NCBI RefSeq assembly: GCF_004683905.1
Contig: NZ_CP038438.1
Span: 2,418,001 to 2,482,000 of the forward strand
Source of the DNA: Pseudomonas fluorescens
GTDB lineage: Bacteria; Pseudomonadota; Gammaproteobacteria; Pseudomonadales; Pseudomonadaceae
Direction: 5' to 3'
Length of the DNA: 64,000 nt
Position 1 is the first letter of the stretch. Every line of letters starts with the position of its first letter. The position numbers and the translations under genes were made by a program. A model generated the notes under the pieces. That model saw only the letters and a program-made list of their open reading frames with translations. It had not been told where the DNA came from and ran no database searches. This document shows, piece after piece, positions 27,016 to 35,387 of this stretch.

Positions 27016-28743
27016 ATGAAGTACGAACCTTTGGCCAAAACGCTGATTGCGACGTCACTGGCACTGAGCTGCCTCATGGCCCACGCCGCTTCCGTAGCAC
27101 CGGTTGCCGCCGAAAACGGCATGGTGGTCACCGCTCAACACTTGGCCTCGCATGTCGGTGTCGATGTGTTGAAAAACGGCGGTAACGCGGTGGATGCGGC
27201 GGTCGCTGTGGGCTATGCGCTGGCGGTGGTGTATCCCGCCGCAGGCAACCTCGGCGGTGGCGGTTTCATGACCATTCAACTGGCGGACGGGCGCAAGACC
27301 TTCCTCGACTTCCGCGAAAAAGCCCCGCTGGCGGCGACTGCCAACATGTATCTGGACAAGGACGGCAACGTCGTTCCGGATCTGAGCACCCGTGGTCACC
27401 TCGCCGTGGCGGTGCCGGGCACCGTGTCGGGCATGGAGCTGGCGCTGAGCAAGTACGGCACTAAACCGCGCAAGGAGATGATCGCGCCGGCGATCAAACT
27501 GGCTGAGGACGGTTTCGAACTGGAGCAGGGCGACGTCGATCTGCTGGACTACGCAACCGATGTGTTCAAGAAGGACATGCGTGATTCCGGCTCGATCTTC
27601 CTGCACAACGGCGAGCCGATGCAGGTCGGGCAGAAACTGGTGCAGAAGGATCTGGCGAAAACCCTGCGCACCATTTCCGAAAAAGGCGCTGACGGTTTCT
27701 ATAAAGGCTGGGTGGCCGACGCCATTGTCACGTCCAGTCAGGCCAACAAGGGCATCATCACCCAGGCCGACCTCGACAAATACAAGACCCGCGAACTGGC
27801 CCCGGTGGAGTGCGATTACCGTGGCTACCATGTGGTTTCGGCGCCACCGCCAAGCTCCGGCGGGGTGGTGATCTGCGAGATCATGAACATTCTTGAAGGC
27901 TATCCGATGAAGGATCTGGGCTTCCATTCGGCCCAAGGCATGCACTACCAGATCGAAGCGATGCGTCACGCTTACGTGGACCGCAACAGCTATCTGGGTG
28001 ACCCGGATTTTGTGAAGAACCCGATCGAGCATCTGCTGGACAAGAACTACGCGACCAAGCTGCGCAACGCGATCCAGCCGCAGAAGGCCGGGATCTCCGC
28101 CGAACTGAAACCCGGCGTCGCGCCGCATGAAGGCAACAACACCACGCACTATTCGATTGTCGACAAGTGGGGCAACGCGGTGTCGGTGACTTACACCCTC
28201 AACGACTGGTTCGGCGCCGGGGTGATGGCGAGCAAGACCGGGGTGATCCTCAATGACGAGATGGACGACTTCACCTCCAAGGTCGGTGTGCCGAACATGT
28301 ACGGTCTGGTGCAGGGCGAGGCCAATGCCATCGCTCCGGGCAAAACCCCGCTGTCGTCGATGAGCCCGACCATCGTCACCAAGGACGGCAAAGTGGTGAT
28401 GGTGGTTGGTACGCCGGGTGGCAGCCGCATCATCACCGCGACCTTGCTGACCATGCTCAACGTCATCGACTACGGCATGGGCCTGCAGGAAGCGGTCGAC
28501 GCGCCACGCTTCCACCAGCAATGGATGCCGGAAGAAACCAACCTCGAAGACTTCGCCGCCAGCCCGGATACGAAGAAGATCCTCGAGAGCTGGGGCCACA
28601 AGTTCGCCGGGCCGCAGGATGCCAACCACATCGCCGCGATCTTGGTCGGCGCGCCGTCGCTGGGCGGTAAACCGGTGGGCAAAAACCGTTTCTACGGGGC
28701 CAACGATCCACGGCGCAATACCGGGTTGTCATTGGGTTATTGA
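27016..28743 (+). CDS. ggt: Gamma-glutamyltransferase (periplasmic)
   Basis: 575-residue N-terminal-nucleophile enzyme that cleaves gamma-glutamyl bonds of glutathione and transfers the group to water or amino acids. The Sec signal peptide covers about residues 1-25 (SCLMAHA). The precursor would cut itself before Thr376 in NNTTHYSIVD, giving large and small subunits. The substrate-binding MSPTIV and GTPGGSRIIT motifs are present. It has a strong AAAAGAGATCGACTC leader. The cysteine hydrolase gene follows after 70 bases and may be cotranscribed. Confidence 0.96.
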   Translation: MKYEPLAKTLIATSLALSCLMAHAASVAPVAAENGMVVTAQHLASHVGVDVLKNGGNAVDAAVAVGYALAVVYPAAGNLGGGGFMTIQLADGRKTFLDFREKAPLAATANMYLDKDGNVVPDLSTRGHLAVAVPGTVSGMELALSKYGTKPRKEMIAPAIKLAEDGFELEQGDVDLLDYATDVFKKDMRDSGSIFLHNGEPMQVGQKLVQKDLAKTLRTISEKGADGFYKGWVADAIVTSSQANKGIITQADLDKYKTRELAPVECDYRGYHVVSAPPPSSGGVVICEIMNILEGYPMKDLGFHSAQGMHYQIEAMRHAYVDRNSYLGDPDFVKNPIEHLLDKNYATKLRNAIQPQKAGISAELKPGVAPHEGNNTTHYSIVDKWGNAVSVTYTLNDWFGAGVMASKTGVILNDEMDDFTSKVGVPNMYGLVQGEANAIAPGKTPLSSMSPTIVTKDGKVVMVVGTPGGSRIITATLLTMLNVIDYGMGLQEAVDAPRFHQQWMPEETNLEDFAASPDTKKILESWGHKFAGPQDANHIAAILVGAPSLGGKPVGKNRFYGANDPRRNTGLSLGY

Positions 28744-28812
28744 GCGGCGTAAAAAGGGCGGCGGGGCTTGGCTCCGCCCCCTGTCTCAAGGATCGATCAA
28801 GGAAGGCCCATC

Positions 28813-29403
28813 ATGTCTAGCGCATTGCTGATCATCGACGTCCAACAGGCTCTCTGTTCGGGCGAGTATCAGTGCTTCGACATCCACCGTGTGATCGACA
28901 CCATTAACCAGCTCAGCACGCGTGCGCGCAAGACTGGCGTGCCGGTGGTGCTGATACAGCATGAAGAAAAGGACAGTCCTTTGGCCTACAGTGCCGAAGG
29001 CTGGCAACTCGCCGACGGCCTGCTGACGACGGAGCAAGACCTGCGCGTACGCAAAACCACCCCGGATTCGTTCTATCAGACCGAGCTGGGCAAACTGCTG
29101 CCCAGCGAAGACTTCGAACGCCTGATCATTTGCGGCCTGCAGACCGACTACTGCGTCAACGCCACCGTGCGCCAGGCCCATCAACGGGGTTACGACGTGG
29201 TGCTCGTGGCGGACGCCCATTCCACCGTGAACGACAGCACGATGAGCGCCGAAGACATCATCGCCGAACACAACAAGGACCTGGCGCACCTGACGGGCGC
29301 CACGGCCCGTGGTCGACGTCAAACCCGCAGCCGAGATCACTTTCTAAAACCAGCGCATACCCCTGTGGGAGCGAGCTTGCTCGCGAAAGCGGTGGGCCTG
29401 TGA
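28813..29403 (+). CDS. Isochorismatase-like cysteine hydrolase, C-terminus altered by a frameshift into a REP
   Basis: 196 residues. The isochorismatase-family fold is clear: LLIIDVQQALCSG with the catalytic Asp near residue 10, a Lys in VRKTTPDSFYQ, and the nucleophilic Cys in GLQTDYCVNATVRQA. From about base 29311 the reading frame looks displaced: one base fewer gives VDVKPAAEITF and a stop at 29345-29347, a more natural ending. As written, the frame continues through polar residues into the first REP and ends VGASLLAKAVGL, which is translated REP sequence. The core is intact, so activity may be kept. Substrate unknown. Confidence 0.85.
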   Translation: MSSALLIIDVQQALCSGEYQCFDIHRVIDTINQLSTRARKTGVPVVLIQHEEKDSPLAYSAEGWQLADGLLTTEQDLRVRKTTPDSFYQTELGKLLPSEDFERLIICGLQTDYCVNATVRQAHQRGYDVVLVADAHSTVNDSTMSAEDIIAEHNKDLAHLTGATARGRRQTRSRDHFLKPAHTPVGASLLAKAVGL

Positions 29404-30210
29404 CGCATGTGTTGGCTGACCCGACGCCTTCGCGAGCAAGCCCACTCCCACAATGATTGATGGTGTTCACCAATTCCCATGTCCAGCACAAATCCCCTGT
29501 GGGAGCGGGCTTGCTCGCGAAAGCGGTGGGCCTGTGACGCATGTGTTGGCTGACCCGACGCCTTCGCGAGCAAGCCCACTCCCACAATGATTGATGGTGT
29601 TTACAGATTCCCACGTCCGGCACAAATCCCCTGTGGGAGCGAGCTTGCTCGCGAAATCGGTGGGCCTGTGAAGCATGTATTGGCTGACCCGACGCCTTCG
29701 CGAGCAAGCCCACTCCCACAATGATTGAAGGTGTTCACAGATTCCTTGCCCAGCACAAATCCCCTGTGGGAGCGGGCTTGCTCGCGAAAACGGTGGGTCT
29801 GTGACGCATGTGTTGGCTGACCCGACGCCTTCGCGAGCAAGCCCACTCCCACAATGATTGAAGGTGTTCACAGATTCCTTGCCCAGCACAAATCCCCTGT
29901 GGGAGCGAGCTTGCTCGCGAAAGCGGTGGGCCTGTGAAGCATGTGTTGGCTGACCCGACGCCTTCGCGAGCAAGCCCACTCCCACAATGATTGAAGGTGT
30001 TCACAGATTCCTTGCCCAGCACAAATCCCCTGTGGGAGCGGGCTTGCTCGCGAAAACGGTGGGCCTGTGACGCATGTGTGGGCTGATCCGACGCCTTCGC
30101 GAGCAAGCCCGCTCCCACAATGATTGAAGGTGTTCACCAACTCCCATGTCCAGCATGAGTTCCCTGTGGCGAGCGAGCTTGCTCGCGACGGCTGCGTAGC
30201 AGCCCTCACA
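29361..30210. repeat. Tandem array of six REPINs plus a diverged seventh
   Basis: Units begin with CCCTGTGGGAGCG at 29361, 29495, 29629, 29762, 29895 and 30028 (period 133-134 bases), and a shortened, diverged copy begins at 30162. Each unit has a forward REP (GGAGCGGGCTTGCTCGCGAA), a spacer with TGTTGGCTGACCCGACGCC, an inverted REP, and an outer spacer with AATGATTGAAGGTGTTCAC. Copies differ at only a few positions. Minus-strand reading frames across it are by-products of the repeats. This fills the 800 bases between the cysteine hydrolase and the TetR gene. Confidence 0.97.
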
Positions 30211-30212
30211 CT

Positions 30213-30854
30213 TCAAGTCGCAAACAGAACCCCACGAATCGCCCCAACCCGCGGGGCCACGACGCCCTCCAGCACCATCCGCGTAATCGTCTGCGCCGCC
30301 GTCTGATAATCCTCATCCTGCGGCACTGCGCGCCCGGTGATGCAGCCCATTTGCCAGCCAATGTTGGTGTAGGTGCGGGTCGCCGACCAGATGAACAGCA
30401 TCAGGTGTTCCGGGTCCACCGGGGCCAGCAGGCCGCGTTCGATCCAGCTGCGCAGGCAGTCGACGTTGCGTCGGGCTTCGGCGTGCAACAGGTCGCGGCA
30501 TTCGTCTGGCAACTGGCGCCCGCCGAGCAGCAGCTCGCCGCTGAATACCTTGGCAATCGCCGGGTGTTCGCGGGCGATGCGGATGCGCGCGGCGATGTAG
30601 GCGCGCAGGCCGATCAGCGGGTCATCGCTTTCGCGCAACGCTGCCGAGGCTTCCAGCAGCGGTTCGACAAATCCCAGGAGGACTTTCGAGTACAGGTTTT
30701 CCTTGGTCTGGAAGTAGTAATACAGGTTGGCCTTGGGCACACCGGCGCGGGCGGCGATGTCGCGGGTCTGGGTCGCTTCAAAGCCGTTGGCGGCAAATTC
30801 TTCGCTGGCGGCGGCGAGGATCAGTTGCTCGTTGCGTACGCGGATGGCGCTCAT
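30213..30854 (-). CDS. TetR/AcrR family regulator
   Basis: 213 residues. The N-terminal helix-turn-helix is EEFAANGFEATQTRDIAARAGV followed by NLYYYFQTKENLY. The C-terminal ligand domain contains LLGGRQLPDECRDLL and WSATRTYTNIGWQMGC, resembling the RutR-like branch that senses small metabolites. The ATG at 30854 is the family-type start; the frame is open 21 residues further upstream. There is no adjacent enzyme gene on its own strand, and the divergent neighbour is a lipoprotein gene 240 bases away, so the target is not evident. Confidence 0.87.
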   Translation of the reverse strand: MSAIRVRNEQLILAAASEEFAANGFEATQTRDIAARAGVPKANLYYYFQTKENLYSKVLLGFVEPLLEASAALRESDDPLIGLRAYIAARIRIAREHPAIAKVFSGELLLGGRQLPDECRDLLHAEARRNVDCLRSWIERGLLAPVDPEHLMLFIWSATRTYTNIGWQMGCITGRAVPQDEDYQTAAQTITRMVLEGVVAPRVGAIRGVLFAT

Positions 30855-31095
30855 GGGAACACGATGTGAATAGTAGGCATGGGCAGATACGGGCAATTTC
30901 GGTTTCGCAATATACAAAACTATATAGCGGCGAAGCCAGCTAACTGTTCCACTTGCGACAGGGCTGAGCGGATATTTTTGTGTAAATTTCCTGATTCAGT
31001 CTTTCCTCAAGCGAGCGCTCTCTCTAGAATCCGCCCCGCCTCCGCAATGGAGGCTCATTGCTATCATTTGGCTCGGTTCACATAGGGAGGACAAC

Positions 31096-31731
31096 ATGCA
31101 ATTCGGGAAAATCCTGGCGCTGGGCCTGGTGCTTGCGCTCGGTGGTTGTGCCAGTTTCACCAAAGACGAAGTGGCGCCGGTCAAACTGCCATCGATGGCC
31201 AGCTACGCCAACAAACCCAATGTCTATGTGGACTTCGACTTCTATCAGGGCGAGCCGAAAAGCGCTTCGGCCGTAGAAGTGCCGCAGGCGCGTGACCAGC
31301 TCAAGCCTGAGCTGCAAAAGATTCTGAGCGATTCAGGCCTGTTCGGCCGTGTCACCCTGGACGAGTTCCAGAAGCAACCGGGCGACTACAGCCTGCGCCT
31401 GAAAATGTACAACCATCCGCCGAATGCCGGTTCGATGGTGCTGGGCTTCATCAGTGGTTTCAGCCTGGGGGTGATCCCGGCATACGGCACCGATCAGTAC
31501 ACCATGAGCCTCGAAGCCGTGGACGGAACGGGTCAGGCCCTGACCACCGCGAGCAACCATGATGCGGTCGGTACCTGGATCGGCATCTGGTTCATTCCGC
31601 TGATGGGCAACACTCCAAAGGCTGCGGTCAACGACACCTTCGCCCGTCAGGTCAATGCGCTGCTCAAGCAGATGATCGACAACAACAACCTGAAATACTC
31701 GGCACTCGAGCCCCGTACTCCACGGGCCTGA
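31096..31731 (+). CDS. Putative lipoprotein (211 residues)
   Basis: Lipoprotein signal MQFGKILALGLVLALGGCAS, lipobox LGGC with Cys at residue 18; Ala and Ser at +2/+3 predict the outer membrane. The mature domain has a beta-rich pattern with NVYVDFDFYQGEP and a hydrophobic glycine-rich stretch SMVLGFISGFSLGVIPAYG in the middle. Its end is convergent with another lipoprotein gene across a shared terminator. GGGAGGACAAC is the ribosome site. Function unknown. Confidence 0.83.
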   Translation: MQFGKILALGLVLALGGCASFTKDEVAPVKLPSMASYANKPNVYVDFDFYQGEPKSASAVEVPQARDQLKPELQKILSDSGLFGRVTLDEFQKQPGDYSLRLKMYNHPPNAGSMVLGFISGFSLGVIPAYGTDQYTMSLEAVDGTGQALTTASNHDAVGTWIGIWFIPLMGNTPKAAVNDTFARQVNALLKQMIDNNNLKYSALEPRTPRA

Positions 31732-31735
31732 TGGC

Positions 31736-31768
31736 AAAAAAAAAGAGCCGCAATCGCGGCTCTTTTTT
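31736..31768. terminator. Bidirectional terminator between two lipoprotein genes
   Basis: AAAAGAGCCGC-AATC-GCGGCTCTTTT hairpin with an A-run on the left and T-run on the right, serving both convergent genes. Confidence 0.93.
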
Positions 31769-31773
31769 CGCCC

Positions 31774-32319
31774 TTACTTCAGGGCCTGGATGAACTGAGG
31801 ATCGCTGTACAGTTCTTTCAGCAAGTCACGCAGCATCGGGTTGTAGGCGTTGACCGCATTTGGAATCGCAATGAAACCGAAGAAGCTGCTGCTCCACTGG
31901 CTGCTGACATGCTTGGTCGCGTCGTAAACCACATTCTGGCCATTGAGCAGGGTGAAGCGTGCCGCGAGTTGGCCTTCGCCTGTGCCCATGCCGGCCGACA
32001 GGTTGTTCTTCACCACCAGCACTTTCAACTGACGCTGAGCCTGCGGATCAAGCAGACCGGCCTTGCGCAGTTCTTCGGTGATCGCGTCCTGGATATGCGC
32101 CGGGATGCTGCCGGATGGCGAGCGCACCGGGTTGGCCCGCACTGTCAGCGAACCTTCGCCAGACTCGGCAGTTACCTGAGGATTGCTGATCGCCTGCAGG
32201 GGCGGGGTCTGCTTGAGCTTCTGAACGTTTTCGAAGCTCGGCTCATAGCGGGTCATGGTCATGCCACAACCTTGCAGCAGCACTGCCAGCATCGGGATCA
32301 ACAACAGAGACTTTTTCAC
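31774..32319 (-). CDS. Putative lipoprotein (181 residues)
   Basis: Signal MKKSLLLIPMLAVLLQGCGM with lipobox LQGC, Cys at residue 18. The mature protein contains EELRKAGLLDPQAQRQLKVLVV and ARFTLLNGQNVVYDATKHV, a pattern of a small alpha/beta periplasmic domain. It is convergent with the other lipoprotein. Not assigned to any named system. Confidence 0.8.
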   Translation of the reverse strand: MKKSLLLIPMLAVLLQGCGMTMTRYEPSFENVQKLKQTPPLQAISNPQVTAESGEGSLTVRANPVRSPSGSIPAHIQDAITEELRKAGLLDPQAQRQLKVLVVKNNLSAGMGTGEGQLAARFTLLNGQNVVYDATKHVSSQWSSSFFGFIAIPNAVNAYNPMLRDLLKELYSDPQFIQALK

Positions 32320-32401
32320 GGCGTTTCCTTGCGTGAGGAATAAGGGGAGCGAATTATGGGCAGAGTGCCATCATTGGGCAACCGACTTCACCGTGAAGCG
32401 C

Positions 32402-32692
32402 TCAGAGCTTCAACAGATTCTCGATCTGCGCCAGTTCCCAGGTACTGAGCAGATTCACCGGGTCGGTGCCGTAACGGCTGTTGAATTGCCATTCGCGGCC
32501 ATCCGGGCAGCGGCACTGTTCACAGTGATGCAAGCGCCCACCCTCAAAATCCAGCAACAGGCGCCAGCCCTCGATATCGACCGTAACCAGTCCGGTATCA
32601 GCGGGCGTCTCGGATCTATTGAACATCAGCACGCCCAGCGCAGCCTCGCGCAAGCGCTGGCAAACGTCGCGGGCGGTCAGCAATGCAGTCAT
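32402..32692 (-). CDS. Small DUF7693-type protein
   Basis: 96 residues, soluble, starting MTALLTARDVCQRLREAALG. Cysteine pair HHCEQCRCPDGREW may bind a metal. Looks like a Pseudomonas-restricted family (DUF7693, from memory). It is divergent from the SulP transporter gene, with about 155 bases between. Function unknown. Confidence 0.7.
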   Translation of the reverse strand: MTALLTARDVCQRLREAALGVLMFNRSETPADTGLVTVDIEGWRLLLDFEGGRLHHCEQCRCPDGREWQFNSRYGTDPVNLLSTWELAQIENLLKL

Positions 32693-32848
32693 GGTCGTAC
32701 TCGATGGGCAGAAGCGCGTCAGGATAAATCGCGCGTCGACGGGTGTCAGCGATCACTGGCCCGATTCCGAACTATTCCGTAACATCCGCACCCCTCATTT
32801 TCGCGAACATCCGCGGTCACCCTCGTGGACCGCTCAGTCAGGTAAGCC

Positions 32849-34294
32849 ATGAAACCGAAACGTCTGCGCGCCGATGTCCTGGCCGGACTCACCACCTCGT
32901 TTGCCCTGTTGCCCGAATGCATTGCGTTCGCGCTGGTGGCGCATCTCAATCCGCTGATGGGCCTGTACGGCGCCTTCATCATCTGTACGCTGACCGCGTT
33001 GTTCGGTGGCCGGCCGGGAATGGTCTCCGGGGCGGCGGGTTCGATGGCGGTGGTGATCGTCGCGCTGGTGGTGCAGCACGGCGTGCAGTACTTGCTGGCG
33101 ACGGTGTTGCTCGGCGGTTTGATCATGATGGCGTTCGGCTTGTTGCGCCTGGGCAAACTGGTGCGCATGGTGCCGCATCCGGTGATGCTCGGTTTCGTCA
33201 ACGGCCTGGCAATCATCATTGCACTGGCGCAACTGGAGCATTTCAAGAGCGGTGAACACTGGCTCAGCGGCACGCCGCTGTACCTGATGACCGGGCTGGT
33301 GCTGCTGACCATGGCCATCGTCTACATCCTGCCGCGCCTGACCCGCGCGGTGCCGCCGGCATTGGTGGCGATCCTCGGCGTGGGCCTGCTGGTCTACCTG
33401 TTCGGTCTGCCGACGCGCACCCTTGGCGACATGGCGCACATCGCCGGCGGTCTGCCGACTTTCGCGCTGCCGGACATCCCGTGGACGCTGGAAACCCTGC
33501 GCATCATCGCCCCGTACGCGATTCTGATGGCGCTGGTCGGTCTGCTGGAAACCCTGCTGACCCTGAACCTCACCGACGAAATCACCGAAACCCGCGGCTA
33601 CCCGGATCGCGAGTGCGTGGCGCTGGGCGCGGCGAACGTGGTCTCCGGCGCATTCGGTGGCATGGGCGGTTGCGCGATGATCGGCCAGACCGTGATCAAC
33701 CTCAGCTCCGGCGGCCGTGGGCGTTTGTCCGGGGTGGTGGCGGGGGTGCTGATTCTGCTGTTCATCCTGTTTCTGTCGCCGCTGATCGAGCGTATTCCGC
33801 TGGCGGCACTGGTAGGGGTGATGTTCGTGGTCTCGCAGCAGACCTTCGCCTGGGCTTCGTTGCGGGTGTTGAACAAAGTGCCGCTCAACGATGTACTGGT
33901 GATCATCGCCGTGACCACTATCACCGTGTTCACCGATCTGGCCACCGCCGTGCTCTGCGGGATCATCATTGCCGCGCTGAACTTTGCCTGGCAGCAGGCC
34001 CGCGAGTTGTACGCCGATGAGCATCTGGAAGCCGACGGCAGCAAACTCTACCGCCTGCACGGCACGCTGTTTTTCGCCTCGACCACGCCGTTCCTCAACC
34101 AGTTCGACCCGGCCAATGACCCAGTACGAGTGACCCTCGATTGCCGGCATTTGAGCTTCGTCGATTACTCGGCGATTGCCGCGTTGAAGACCCTGCGCGA
34201 GCGTTACGAAAAGGCGGGCAAGGAGCTGCAGGTGTTTCATCTCTCCGAGCGCTGCAAGAAGCTGTTGAAACGCGCCGGCGTCGAACACCACTGA
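32849..34294 (+). CDS. SulP family anion transporter with STAS domain
   Basis: 481-residue inner-membrane transporter of the SLC26/SulP family (sulfate, bicarbonate or dicarboxylate). The N-terminal LAGLTTSFALLPECIAFALVA helix, GLYGAFIICTLTALFGG, and the conserved FGGMGGCAMIGQTVINLSSG define the UraA-like core. A cytosolic STAS domain occupies the last 100 or so residues (LDCRHLSFVDYSAIAALKTL). It starts without a strong ribosome site (TCAGGTAAGCC). The substrate cannot be read from sequence. Confidence 0.92.
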   Translation: MKPKRLRADVLAGLTTSFALLPECIAFALVAHLNPLMGLYGAFIICTLTALFGGRPGMVSGAAGSMAVVIVALVVQHGVQYLLATVLLGGLIMMAFGLLRLGKLVRMVPHPVMLGFVNGLAIIIALAQLEHFKSGEHWLSGTPLYLMTGLVLLTMAIVYILPRLTRAVPPALVAILGVGLLVYLFGLPTRTLGDMAHIAGGLPTFALPDIPWTLETLRIIAPYAILMALVGLLETLLTLNLTDEITETRGYPDRECVALGAANVVSGAFGGMGGCAMIGQTVINLSSGGRGRLSGVVAGVLILLFILFLSPLIERIPLAALVGVMFVVSQQTFAWASLRVLNKVPLNDVLVIIAVTTITVFTDLATAVLCGIIIAALNFAWQQARELYADEHLEADGSKLYRLHGTLFFASTTPFLNQFDPANDPVRVTLDCRHLSFVDYSAIAALKTLRERYEKAGKELQVFHLSERCKKLLKRAGVEHH

Positions 34295-34309
34295 GTGCAG
34301 TTGTGGGCG

Positions 34310-34386
34310 CGGCTTGCTCGCGAAGGCGGTATGTCGGTGAAACGGTATCGACTGCCACTACGCCTTCGAGCAAGCCCGCTCCCACA
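34310..34386. repeat. REPIN after the SulP gene
   Basis: TTGTGGGCGCGGCTTGCTCG and the inverse CGAGCAAGCCCGCTCCCACA lie between convergent genes. Each arm has lost or changed a base or two. Confidence 0.85.
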
Positions 34387-34405
34387 GAGGCGATGCCAAA
34401 GATCA

Positions 34406-35314
34406 CTATCGGGAGAACTTCTTCGCCCCGGCCACACAAAGAATCACGCCCACCGTCACCACCAGCATGCCGATGCTGACTTGCTCATGCAGCAACGTCG
34501 CTGCCAGCGCCAGGCCGAAAAACGGTTGCAGCAACTGCAGTTGACCAACCGCGGCAATCCCGCCCTGGGCCAGGCCGCGATACCAGAACACGAACGCGAT
34601 CAGCATGCTGAACAGCGAAACGTAGCCCAGACAGACCCATGCCGACACGCTGATGCCGCTGAACGACGGCGGGGCCAGCCACAGGCTCGCAATTGCCATC
34701 GGGGGCAGCGACAAGACCAGCGCCCAACAGATCACCTGCCAGCCACCCAGGGTGCGCGACAGTTTTGCGCCTTCGGCATAACCCAGACCACAGACCAGAA
34801 TCGAGGCGAGCATCAGCAGGTCACCGGTGGGCGAGGCGGACAATCCCTGTGACAAGGCGAACCCCACCACCAGAGCACTGCCGAGGATCGAGAAGAACCA
34901 GAATACCGGGCGCGGACGCTCGCCACCGCGCAAGACGCCAAACAGCGCAGTGGCCAATGGCAGCAAGCCGACAAAGACGATCGAATGCGCCGATGTCACG
35001 TGCTGCAATGCTAACGCCGTCAGCAGCGGGAAGCCGAGCACGACGCCCAATGCCACGATCAGCAACGAAAACCACTGATCCCTGGACGGTCGCCGCTCAC
35101 GGAACAACCACAACAGGGCAACGGCCAGGACGCCGGCAATGGCGGCGCGCGCGACGGTGAGAAACACCGGGTCAAACTCCAGCACGGCCAGGCGCGTCGC
35201 CGGCAGCGAGCCGCTGAAGCACACCACGCCAATAAAGCCGTTGATCCAGCCGCTGGTTTTTTCCAGTGTCGGGTTGCTCACGTTTGAAGTCCGTTCCATA
35301 CGATTCACACTCAT
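34406..35314 (-). CDS. EamA-family (DMT) exporter
   Basis: 302 residues with ten predicted helices in two EamA repeats: the first starts FIGVVCFSGSLPATRLAVLEFDP, the second around LLMLASILVCGLGYAEGAKL. Probable efflux of an amino acid or other small metabolite. It is divergent, over 73 bases, from a MocR-type regulator, a common regulator-exporter pairing. Starts at ATG 35314 or ATG 35299 are both possible. Confidence 0.88.
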   Translation of the reverse strand: MSVNRMERTSNVSNPTLEKTSGWINGFIGVVCFSGSLPATRLAVLEFDPVFLTVARAAIAGVLAVALLWLFRERRPSRDQWFSLLIVALGVVLGFPLLTALALQHVTSAHSIVFVGLLPLATALFGVLRGGERPRPVFWFFSILGSALVVGFALSQGLSASPTGDLLMLASILVCGLGYAEGAKLSRTLGGWQVICWALVLSLPPMAIASLWLAPPSFSGISVSAWVCLGYVSLFSMLIAFVFWYRGLAQGGIAAVGQLQLLQPFFGLALAATLLHEQVSIGMLVVTVGVILCVAGAKKFSR

Positions 35315-35353
35315 TGTGGGTTGCTTTGAGAGAATCCTATGATCGAGAATCAG

Positions 35354-35371
35354 GACAATCAAAAAATTGTC
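35354..35371. promoter_or_regulatory. Palindromic operator candidate between DMT and MocR genes
   Basis: GACAAT-CAAAAA-ATTGTC, a perfect 6+6 inverted repeat in the 73-bp divergent region, ends 16 bases before the MocR-type ATG. Confidence 0.5.
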
Positions 35372-35387
35372 ATGGATACATCCCGAC

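Noticed and set aside
27055..28629. 524-codon minus-strand frame opposite gamma-glutamyltransferase
   Set aside because: Antisense shadow; His/Arg/Val-rich composition typical of reverse reading of GC-rich genes.
29361..30210. Possible CRISPR array
   Set aside because: The period is about 133 bases, the repeated part includes the spacers, and the units are inverted REP pairs; no cas genes are near.
29258..30216. Several overlapping minus-strand reading frames of 60-170 codons
   Set aside because: They are translations of the REPIN array; repeated peptide words such as MGVGLLAKASGQPTHASQ come from the palindromes and no ribosome sites precede them.
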